From: Henriciella sp.
GTDB lineage: Bacteria; Pseudomonadota; Alphaproteobacteria; Caulobacterales; Hyphomonadaceae
Reading direction: 5' to 3'
Assembly: GCF_029937755.1 (NCBI RefSeq)
Contig: NZ_JAPYPG010000008.1
Location: forward strand, 83,759-147,758
DNA: 64,000 bases
The position numbers were made by a program, and so were the translations under genes. Shown one piece after another: positions 57,990 to 64,000 of the stretch (the stretch's first letter is position 1; every line of letters begins with the position of its first letter). Under the pieces are notes generated by a model. That model saw nothing but the letters and a program-made list of their open reading frames with translations. It was not told where the DNA came from and ran no database searches.

Positions 57990-59033
57990 CTACTCGTCTT
58001 CGGGCGTTTCTTCTTCCGTATCGTCCACGATCGTCCCTGTGCGGAGCGGCGGGATCTCGATCAGGGAGCGCGGCACCTGTCCGGGCGGACAGGCCTCGAC
58101 CAGTGCGGGCAGGCCGGCATTGCCGATCGCGCGCAGGCGCGCCTCGTCGGCGCCACCTGTTCCAGCCTGACCGGAGCGGAAGACCCAGGCCAGGATCATC
58201 ATCAGCGCGATCCCGCCAAGGACCGGCCCGATTATCGTCCAGCCGATATCCTCACGCTCTTCATCAACCAGCGAGGCCGGGCTCGGCCGGCGATATGGCA
58301 TGGCCGAAGGCGACCGGGGCGGATTGAGCTTGATCTTCGGTGTCAGCGTTTCCTCGCTGGCGAGTTCCGATGTGGCGGCGGGTACGGCTGCAGCTTCGGT
58401 GTCCGGGGCTGTCTCCTCGACAGGTTTTTCGGGCTCAGGCGCTGGCGGGGCAGCTGGCGTCTTCGCGGTGGGTTTCTTCGCAGCTTGCTTTTTCGCAGTT
58501 GGCTTTTTCGCCGGCGCTTTCTTCTTCGCCGTCCCGGCAATCGGATCTTTCGGGTGCGCCTTCTTCCAGGCATCCTTCGCTGCGGTATCGCCCGCGGCGA
58601 TCTTCAGGAAGTCCGAGAGGTCCTTGCGGCCCTGCGCGGCGCCGAGTGCGTCCACAAGCGCATGAAAACCGGCCGGGATGCGCTTGGGGCCCATGCCGGA
58701 AATCCTGAACCGCTCATCCTTGTCGAAGGGCTCGTTCGGGGTGGCAGAGTCGAGATCGGCCTGGAACAGCGCATCCTTGAGCGCACGGGCGAGATGCGCA
58801 ATCGCCTCAACCCATTCATTGTCCGGCGAGGCCTTGTCGGCAGCCGTCTTCGACCACAGCACCAGCACCGCGCCGGACTTGTTCGCATCATTGATGTCGC
58901 GCGAACTCGGCGTCGTATGCTCGCGCTTGGCGTCGTAGCGAACCTTGAACTTCAAGGCCCGCAGGCGCTTGGCGACCAGGTCAGCTTTCGTCTTGTCCGC
59001 CATGGCAGACGCAATCATCACGTCATAGGCCAT
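57990..59033 (-). CDS. TIR-domain protein with KAP-rich linker and C-terminal membrane anchor
   Basis: The 347-residue protein begins with a TIR-like domain (YDVMIASAMADKTKADLVAK, then VLVLWSKTAADKASPDNEWVE, about residues 1-130). A Lys/Ala/Pro-rich linker (AKKKAPAKKPTAKK and more, about 170-200), an acidic Pro-rich part, one membrane helix (about 270-292) and a short outer tail follow. TIR domains in bacteria often are NADases or scaffolds in defence and signalling. The usual W-x-x-x-E is shifted (W-V-E), so catalysis is doubtful. ATG 59033 follows GGAGGA; the track adds eight residues. The gene sits between pth and ychF, which are normally adjacent, so it looks inserted. Function unknown. 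Confidence 0.75.
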   Translation of the reverse strand: MAYDVMIASAMADKTKADLVAKRLRALKFKVRYDAKREHTTPSSRDINDANKSGAVLVLWSKTAADKASPDNEWVEAIAHLARALKDALFQADLDSATPNEPFDKDERFRISGMGPKRIPAGFHALVDALGAAQGRKDLSDFLKIAAGDTAAKDAWKKAHPKDPIAGTAKKKAPAKKPTAKKQAAKKPTAKTPAAPPAPEPEKPVEETAPDTEAAAVPAATSELASEETLTPKIKLNPPRSPSAMPYRRPSPASLVDEEREDIGWTIIGPVLGGIALMMILAWVFRSGQAGTGGADEARLRAIGNAGLPALVEACPPGQVPRSLIEIPPLRTGTIVDDTEEETPEDE

Positions 59034-59181
59034 ATTGTCCTCCAGGAATCTACCCACTCGGAATGCAAGCTTCGGGCCTGTCTTTTTCCTTCAATACCAG
59101 TTTCTTCCGACAAAACACCCTGTCCTGCTGAGCAAAATGCGCTATGCCGCTCGCCGCAAGACCCGAGCGAAGGAGACTTTC

Positions 59182-60279
59182 ATGGGATTCAAGTGCGGCA
59201 TCGTCGGCCTGCCGAACGTCGGCAAGTCCACCCTGTTCAATGCGCTGACCCAGACAGCCGCCGCCCAGGCGGCAAACTATCCCTTCTGCACGATCGAGCC
59301 GAATGTCGGCGAAGTCGCCGTGCCGGAGCCGCGCCTCGACAAGCTGGCCGAGGTTGCCGGCTCGAAGGAAATCATCCCGGCGCGCATGAACTTCGTGGAC
59401 ATTGCCGGCCTCGTCGAAGGCGCCTCCAAGGGCGAAGGCCTGGGCAACCAGTTTCTAGCAAACATTCGCGAGACCGATGCCATCATCTATGTCCTGCGCT
59501 GCTTCGAGGATGACGACATCACCCACGTCGCCGGACGCGTCGACCCGATTGCCGATCTCGATATCGTCGAGACCGAGCTGATGATCGCCGACATGGAAAG
59601 CCTCGAAAAGCGCCGCGCTGGCGTCGAGAAGAAAGCCAAGTCCGGCGAGAAGGAAGCGAAGGAAACGCTCGCCCTGCTCGATCTGGCGCTGGCTGAACTG
59701 AATGAAGGCCGCCCCGCCCGCATGGCTGATGTGCCGAAAGAGGACCAGAAGGCCTGGCGCATGCTGCAGCTCCTGACCGCCAAGCCTGTCCTGCTGGTCG
59801 CCAATGTCGACGAGGACAGTGCAGCCACGGGGAACAAATATTCCGAAGCCGTGCTCGAACGCGCCGAGAAGGAAGGCGCTGAAGCCGTCGTCATTTCCGC
59901 GCAGATCGAGGCGGAGATGGCCGTGCTCGCCCCGGAGGAGCGCGCAGAGTTCCTCGAAATGCAGGGCCTCGAAGAGCCGGGCCTGAACCGTCTCATCCAT
60001 TCCGGCTATCAGCTGCTCGGCCTTCAGACCTATTTCACGGTCGGCCCGAAAGAGGCGCGCGCCTGGACCATCCGCAAGGGCTGGACCGCACCGCAGGCCG
60101 CCGGGGTCATCCATGGCGACTTCGAGAAGGGCTTCATCCGCGCCGAGACCATCGCCTATGACGACTTCGTGTCGCTGGGCGGTGAAGCGGCCGCCAAGGA
60201 AGCCGGCAAGATGCGCCAGGAAGGCAAGGAGTACGTGGTCAAGGAAGGCGACGTCCTGCACTTCCGGTTTAACGTTTGA
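59182..60279 (+). CDS. ychF: Redox-regulated ATPase YchF
   Basis: YchF is an Obg-family P-loop ATPase that binds ribosomes and affects oxidative stress responses. The 365-residue protein has [15 protein letters not shown] (G1), [31 protein letters not shown] (G3 region) and a C-terminal TGS domain with [21 protein letters not shown] matches the altered G4 (N-x-x-E) that favours ATP over GTP. ATG 59182 follows AAGGAG, so the 49-residue extension in the track is excluded. Repeat copy B lies directly downstream. Confidence 0.96.
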   Translation: MGFKCGIVGLPNVGKSTLFNALTQTAAAQAANYPFCTIEPNVGEVAVPEPRLDKLAEVAGSKEIIPARMNFVDIAGLVEGASKGEGLGNQFLANIRETDAIIYVLRCFEDDDITHVAGRVDPIADLDIVETELMIADMESLEKRRAGVEKKAKSGEKEAKETLALLDLALAELNEGRPARMADVPKEDQKAWRMLQLLTAKPVLLVANVDEDSAATGNKYSEAVLERAEKEGAEAVVISAQIEAEMAVLAPEERAEFLEMQGLEEPGLNRLIHSGYQLLGLQTYFTVGPKEARAWTIRKGWTAPQAAGVIHGDFEKGFIRAETIAYDDFVSLGGEAAAKEAGKMRQEGKEYVVKEGDVLHFRFNV

Positions 60280-60297
60280 TCAAGTAGCACATTCCCG

Positions 60298-60386
60298 TCA
60301 TCCCGGACGCGAAGCGATCCGGGACCCATGGCGGTCGAGAGCCTACCTCCCAGCCGCCATGGGCCCCACCTTTCGGTGGGAGGCGG
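60298..60386. repeat. Cloverleaf-like intergenic repeat, copy B
   Basis: Arms are TCCCGGA/TCCGGGA, the central stem CCATGGCGG/CCGCCATGG and CCCACC-TTTC-GGTGGG, then AGGCGG. The first arm differs completely from copy A yet pairs. The start CGTCATCCCGGACGCGAAGCG is similar to intergenic repeats I remember from other alphaproteobacteria. Confidence 0.85.
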
Positions 60387-60428
60387 ACAGTGGTTGGCTT
60401 GTGCTCACGCGTCATTACACTCCCTCCC

Positions 60429-60920
60429 ATGCCCAAACTCCTTATCGTCTATTTCTCCCGCACCGGCGGCGCCGAGCAGATGGCGAAGGCCGCTTTCGAA
60501 GCGGCTCAGTCTGAAGAGGGCACAGAAACGGTGCTGAAGCGCGCCGAAGAGGCCGGGCCGGAGGATTTGCTTGAGGCTGACGGCTACATCTTCTGCGCGC
60601 CGGAAAACCTCGCCGCGATTGCTGGCGGCATGAAGGAGTTCTTCGACCGCTCCTATTACGCTGTCCTCGGAAAGATCGAAGGGCGGCCCTATGCGCAGAT
60701 GATCTGTGCGGGCTCCGATGGCGAGAACGCGATGAAACAGACCGCGCGCATCGCCACCGGCTGGCGGCTGAAGGTCGCGCAGGAAGGCTTCATCGTCTGC
60801 ACGCATGCCCAAGGCAAGGAGGAGATCCTCGCCGACAAGACAATTGACGAAGAAGATCTCAGGAAGTGCCGCGAGCTCGGCGAAGCCATGGCGGCCGGGC
60901 TCGCAATGGGTGTGTTCTAG
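60429..60920 (+). CDS. Flavodoxin-fold NAD(P)H-dependent oxidoreductase
   Basis: The 163-residue cytosolic protein has a flavodoxin-like FMN-binding fold: LLIVYFSRTGGAEQMAKAA at the N-terminus is the phosphate-binding loop, and YIFCAPENLAAIAGGMKEFFDRSYY lines the isoalloxazine site. It resembles small NAD(P)H:quinone or azo-type reductases; the electron donor and acceptor are not shown. ATG 60429 is used; 13 upstream residues in the track ORF come from repeat copy B. Copies B and C of the cloverleaf repeat flank the gene on both sides. Confidence 0.8.
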   Translation: MPKLLIVYFSRTGGAEQMAKAAFEAAQSEEGTETVLKRAEEAGPEDLLEADGYIFCAPENLAAIAGGMKEFFDRSYYAVLGKIEGRPYAQMICAGSDGENAMKQTARIATGWRLKVAQEGFIVCTHAQGKEEILADKTIDEEDLRKCRELGEAMAAGLAMGVF

Positions 60921-60934
60921 CCACTCAACATAAG

Positions 60935-61024
60935 CCGCCTCCCCACCGAAAGGTGGGGTCCATGGCGGTTGAAAGCGCACTTTCCAGCCGCCATGGGTCT
61001 GAGCTTGCGCTGGGAGGGCGGCGG
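60935..61024. repeat. Cloverleaf-like intergenic repeat, copy C
   Basis: CCCCACC-GAAA-GGTGGGG, CCATGGCGG/CCGCCATGG and an imperfect third arm (CTGAGC/GCTGGG) repeat the same plan as copies A and B, with outer CCGCCT and GGGCGG. It lies just past the flavodoxin-like gene. Confidence 0.82.
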
Positions 61025-61038
61025 TAAGCTGAGCGAGC

Positions 61039-61329
61039 CTACCCCTTCGGCTCCCGCCCGAACTGCTTGCGGAGTTCGTCCTTGGCCGCTTCCAGTTTCT
61101 CGCGGTCCTTCTTCGACAGATTGCGGCCCGCGCGATTGATATGGAAGGTCAGCATCGACATGGCCGAGGCATAGGGCGAGGCCTTCTTCTTCCCGCTCTT
61201 TTCCGCCGAGCGTTTCAGTGAGGCAGCAATCCCGGCAGGGTCGTTCCTGGTGAACACGCCGTCTTCAAGATCGAGCGCGTCGCTCTTTTCGGTCACCTCC
61301 TGTGACCACTTTTCCTGTTTGCCGGACAT
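61039..61329 (-). CDS. DUF3175 family protein
   Basis: The 96-residue basic, soluble protein matches DUF3175: KWSQEVTEKSDALDLEDGVF near the start, IAASLKRSAEKSGKKKASPY in the middle and SAMSMLTFHINRAGRNLS near the end. The family is common in Alphaproteobacteria and its function is unknown. It is convergent with the flavodoxin-like gene, separated by repeat copy C. The start at MSGKQEKW is the first ATG and has a plausible upstream GGGAG. Confidence 0.85.
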   Translation of the reverse strand: MSGKQEKWSQEVTEKSDALDLEDGVFTRNDPAGIAASLKRSAEKSGKKKASPYASAMSMLTFHINRAGRNLSKKDREKLEAAKDELRKQFGREPKG

Positions 61330-61390
61330 GGGCGAAGCTCCCTTGCAAAGAGAGGCAACGAGTGCCTCGCCCTACCCGTTCCCAGCGGCC

Positions 61391-61783
61391 CTAGCGCGGC
61401 TTGTCGGGGGCCTGGTACATGGACAGCGTGTGGCCGTCCGGGTCAGCAAAGTCAGCCGTCAGGCCGCCGTCTGGTGCGTGCGAGACCGGCGTGACGATCG
61501 TTACCCCCTTTGAGGCAAGGCCCTCCACGACCCCCTCGATCCCGCCATCCGCGAGTTCGAACACCACGACCGGGCTGTCGCCCTGTTTGGACGGCATCTG
61601 GAAGAAGATGAGGCTGACGCCGCCTGCCGTCTCGGCCATCAGCCAGTCGGCCCCGCCGCCCTCACCCGGTTCGCCGGGCATGCGATTGACGCTCAGCCCG
61701 AGGGTTTCCTTGTAAAAGGCTTCGGTTCGGTCGATGTCGGTCACGTAAAAGACGATGGCGCCGATATTCATGTTTGCGAGCAT
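61391..61783 (-). CDS. VOC-family (glyoxalase/bleomycin-resistance fold) protein
   Basis: The 130-residue cytosolic protein has a paired beta-alpha-beta-beta-beta fold of the vicinal oxygen chelate family: IGAIVFYVTDIDRTEAFYKETLGL in the first half and VSHAPDGGLTADFADPDGHTLSMYQ in the second. One metal-ligand Glu/His position is visible at the second half's end, but the set is incomplete, so enzymatic activity is uncertain. It begins 16 bases before the stop of the sigma-factor gene, so the two are coupled. An ATG four codons later is an alternative start. Confidence 0.83.
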   Translation of the reverse strand: MLANMNIGAIVFYVTDIDRTEAFYKETLGLSVNRMPGEPGEGGGADWLMAETAGGVSLIFFQMPSKQGDSPVVVFELADGGIEGVVEGLASKGVTIVTPVSHAPDGGLTADFADPDGHTLSMYQAPDKPR

Positions 61784-62478
61784 GGATGGGTCTCCTTTTC
61801 CGGTGGCTCACCCTCCTGTTGCCGCACGCCCGGCTTTTGTGAGCTGGCGAGGACAAAAAGATGGCCATCCGGATCATGACTGGCGAGAAAACCGCCGCGG
61901 CGCTTCAGCCGATCGATCATGCTTCGTCTTAGCGCGCCAAAGGGGAGCGCCCCCTGCAGCGCCTGCGCGCCGCCGGTCTGGGGCAAGCCCGCGAGCGCCC
62001 GCTTGAGCTGGCTGATCCGCTGTCGGAGTGCTGTATCAGACAGGCCAAGCAGCCAGGCGATTTCAGGCCGCGTCGCGCCGGCAAAGGCAAGCAGCGCGAC
62101 CAGACGCAGAGAACGCGGCAGGGCCGACACGTCCGGCAGGCCATCTATCCCGCCAGCCTCCTGCGTGAGCCCATCCGCCTGCCAGGCACGCTCACGTTCG
62201 CGCCGCCGGACAGCGCCCCGCGCTTCCATCCGGGCGCGATTACGGATCACACCCGAAAGCCAGGCCCGCGTCTGGCCGGACGCGAAATCGGTCCGCCCGG
62301 CCTCTATGGCGGCCAGCAGCGCCTGCTGGACAAGGTCATCGGCCTCATCGGGCGTATGCGCATGACGGCGCGCCACTGCGCGCAATGACTGAGGCAAGTG
62401 TCCCGCCAATCCACATCCTCTTTCCAGCGCCGCACTGGACGCACCCCTTTGTTCCTTGTATGTTCTGCGTGTTTCCAC
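61768..62478 (-). CDS. RNA polymerase sigma factor, ECF type
   Basis: The protein (236 residues by the longest reading) looks like an extracytoplasmic-function sigma factor. Region 2 is recognised from HTPDEADDLVQQALLAAIEAG and region 4 from LLAFAGATRPEIAWLLGLSDTALRQRISQLKRAL, with a longer C-terminal tail. The start is uncertain: GTG 62478 lacks a clear ribosome binding site, and a TTG near 62409 has GAGG seven bases upstream, giving about 213 residues. It is coupled to the VOC-family gene and divergent from rmuC. No anti-sigma gene is evident. Confidence 0.8.
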   Translation of the reverse strand: METRRTYKEQRGASSAALERGCGLAGHLPQSLRAVARRHAHTPDEADDLVQQALLAAIEAGRTDFASGQTRAWLSGVIRNRARMEARGAVRRRERERAWQADGLTQEAGGIDGLPDVSALPRSLRLVALLAFAGATRPEIAWLLGLSDTALRQRISQLKRALAGLPQTGGAQALQGALPFGALRRSMIDRLKRRGGFLASHDPDGHLFVLASSQKPGVRQQEGEPPEKETHPCSQT

Positions 62479-62513
62479 CGCAGAGTCAAGCCGAATCGGA
62501 CTAGAAAAGCCCC

Positions 62514-63884
62514 ATGGACGCTCTCATCACCATCGGCTCGCTCAGCCTCGACCTCGTACACCTGCTCCTCATTCTCGCTGCGGCGGCGCTCGCAGGGGCG
62601 GTCTTCTGGCTGCGCGGGGAGCTTCGCAACCGCACCGGGGAAGTGGAACGCGACCTCGCCCATACCCAGGAGCTGCTCGAGACGGCGAAGGCCGAGCGCG
62701 AGGATTTCCGCCAGCAGCTGAAAACGCAGGCCGCCGTGGCTGACGATGCGAAAATCGCGCTGGCAAAGGCCGAAGCGCGCAGCGAGGAAGACGAGAAGAA
62801 ATTCGCCGACCTTGCCCAGCGCGTGCTCGACCAGTCGAGCCGGCGCTTCCTCAGCCAGGCGGATGAACACTTCAAGCGCCACAAGGAGGGGGCTCAGTCC
62901 AACCTCAAGGAGCTGATGACCCCGATCAACAAGAACCTCGAGGATTTCGCCAAGAAGGTCGCAGACCTCGAAAAGGTTCGGGCGCAGGACAAGTCCTCCA
63001 TCCAGGAGCAGGTCAAGGCCATCGGCGAGAGCCTGAAACTGCACACGACCGAGACCAACAAGCTCGTCACCGCGCTGTCGGCGCCCAAGGGCGGCGGGCG
63101 CTGGGGCGAGACGACGCTGCGCAATGTCATGGAGCATGCGGGCCTGTCAGCCCATTGCGACTTCTCCGAACAGGTGCATGACCGCGTGGATGAAAAGGCG
63201 ATCCGCCCGGACGTCATCATCAAGCTGCCCGGCGGGCGCGAGATCGTGGTCGATTCAAAGGTCTCGATCGAGGACTATCTGAAAGCGCTGGATGAGACCG
63301 ATCCGGCGCGGCGCACAGCCTATCTCAAGGCACACGGCAAGAAGGTGCGCGACCACATCAAGACGCTGGGCTCGAAGGATTATCAGAGCGCCTTCTCGAA
63401 GCGCGTGGACTTCGTGGCGCTGTTCATTCCGGGTGAGAATTTCTATGTCGCCGCGCTTGAGCATGAGCCGGACCTGTTTGACTTTGCCGCCGCCCGGCAG
63501 GTCATCGTCGTGACGCCGTCCACCCTGCTCGCGCTTGCCAAGGCGGTCGCCTATGGCTGGCGTCAGGAACAGGCGACCGAGAATGCCCGTCAGGCCGCCG
63601 AACTCGGCCGGGACCTCTATGGCCGGCTGACCTCAATGGGCGGGCATATCGAGAAGCTCGGCAAGTCCCTCAACATGACGGTGAACCACTTCAACAGCTT
63701 CTCCGGCTCCTTGCAGAGAAGTGTGCTGCCGGCCGCGCGCAAGTTCGAGGACCTGCACATTTCGGACTCCAGCAAATCGCTGCCAGAGCTCGATACGATC
63801 GAGAACCACGCGGCGCTGCCGGACAGGACCGGTGAGCTGGATTTCTCGGACGCCGAGGATGGAGACGAGGAGGATGCGGCCTGA
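62514..63884 (+). CDS. rmuC: DNA recombination protein RmuC
   Basis: RmuC-family proteins limit DNA inversions and have a predicted nuclease domain. The 456-residue protein has an N-terminal membrane anchor (about residues 15-36), a long coiled coil (about 40-180) and the conserved domain with GGGRWGETTLRNVMEHAGL and PDVIIKLPGGREIVVDSKVSIEDY. Those residues lie in the restriction-endonuclease-like core (D-x(n)-D-x-K). The C-terminal acidic tail is variable. It is divergent from the sigma-factor gene and 51 bases upstream of def. Confidence 0.93.
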   Translation: MDALITIGSLSLDLVHLLLILAAAALAGAVFWLRGELRNRTGEVERDLAHTQELLETAKAEREDFRQQLKTQAAVADDAKIALAKAEARSEEDEKKFADLAQRVLDQSSRRFLSQADEHFKRHKEGAQSNLKELMTPINKNLEDFAKKVADLEKVRAQDKSSIQEQVKAIGESLKLHTTETNKLVTALSAPKGGGRWGETTLRNVMEHAGLSAHCDFSEQVHDRVDEKAIRPDVIIKLPGGREIVVDSKVSIEDYLKALDETDPARRTAYLKAHGKKVRDHIKTLGSKDYQSAFSKRVDFVALFIPGENFYVAALEHEPDLFDFAAARQVIVVTPSTLLALAKAVAYGWRQEQATENARQAAELGRDLYGRLTSMGGHIEKLGKSLNMTVNHFNSFSGSLQRSVLPAARKFEDLHISDSSKSLPELDTIENHAALPDRTGELDFSDAEDGDEEDAA

Positions 63885-63935
63885 TCACAGCGCTCACGCG
63901 TTGATTTTCCAGCGTCTCCCTCCTATTTTACCGGC

Positions 63936-64000
63936 ATGGCTATTCGCGAAATTCTCACCGTCCCGGACCCGCGTCTGAAGGAAGTCTCCAAGCCCGTCGA
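63936..64000 (+). CDS. def: Peptide deformylase (3' partial)
   Basis: Only the first 21 codons are inside the window. The start MAIREILTVPDPRL is the classical beginning of type I peptide deformylases, followed by KEVSKPV. The enzyme removes the formyl group from new proteins. The catalytic motifs lie beyond the window. rmuC upstream followed by def is a common alphaproteobacterial neighbourhood. Confidence 0.85.
   Translation, partial: MAIREILTVPDPRLKEVSKPV

Noticed and set aside
60328-60537. 69-residue plus-strand ORF starting in repeat copy B
   Set aside because: Translation of the repeat element and an off-frame part of the flavodoxin-like gene.

Overview
This window is a gene-dense, high-GC stretch of what looks like an alphaproteobacterial chromosome. 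The best guess is a marine or freshwater Caulobacterales/Hyphomonadaceae-like heterotroph. That assignment is an inference from gene families and local gene order (lgt-midA, pgeF, prs, rplY-pth-ychF; a MarR/response-regulator/kinase trio resembling petP-petR; a long TonB receptor; many lipoproteins; many acyl-CoA dehydrogenases), not from a marker gene. No rRNA, tRNA, CRISPR array, insertion sequence, integrase or phage module was seen. Both window ends cut a gene: bioY at the left lacks its start, and def at the right has only its first 21 codons.

Layout. 1-8 kb: bioY, ygfZ, a DUF488 gene, tag, a small lipoprotein, a FabH2-like ketosynthase, a pirin, then a divergent iron pair (heme-type TonB receptor and DUF6607 protein) over two Fur-box-like sequences. 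8-20 kb: a 51-residue membrane protein missed by the ORF track, an HD hydrolase coupled to an NrtR-like regulator, rhomboid protease, acyl-CoA dehydrogenase, OmpW, a Zur/Fur regulator, a double-hotdog thioesterase, hydrolases and argS. 20-29 kb: ispH, purB, an unfamiliar 162-residue gene, an AgcS-type symporter, a periplasmic thioredoxin-like protein, a class A penicillin-binding protein and a glutamate-synthase-like enzyme. 29-37 kb: two adjacent acyl-CoA dehydrogenases, an NTF2-fold protein, a secreted hydrolase, a membrane glycosyltransferase, and a renalase-like oxidoreductase beside a DUF2256 protein. 37-43 kb: a 61-residue small-protein gene behind a palindromic AT-rich region, sixA, peroxiredoxin, a 48-residue basic protein, ilvE, and the MarR/regulator/kinase operon. 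43-64 kb: a housekeeping backbone (midA, lgt, ubiK, ybjN, proC, pgeF, prs, rplY, pth, ychF, rmuC, def) interrupted by accessory blocks: modCBA, an AT-rich DUF4238 gene, gabD with a BlaI/M56-M23 pair, and a TIR-domain membrane protein.

How parts work together. The iron pair is probably co-repressed by Fur when iron is plentiful. BlaI and the M56-M23 fusion look like a cell-wall-responsive repressor/antirepressor switch with its own operators. modABC imports molybdate. lgt would lipidate the roughly half dozen lipoproteins seen here. The FabH2-like synthase, thioesterase and acyl-CoA dehydrogenases suggest active fatty acyl turnover.

The most unusual non-coding signals are (1) a dispersed family of imperfect repeats with an 11-base period in three intergenic regions, (2) a three-copy intergenic element that folds as a cloverleaf whose arms change sequence but keep pairing, (3) nested long inverted repeats in an AT-rich region before the 61-residue gene, and (4) two leader hairpins that bury the ribosome binding site of the following gene. 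All calls are by eye; no database search was possible.
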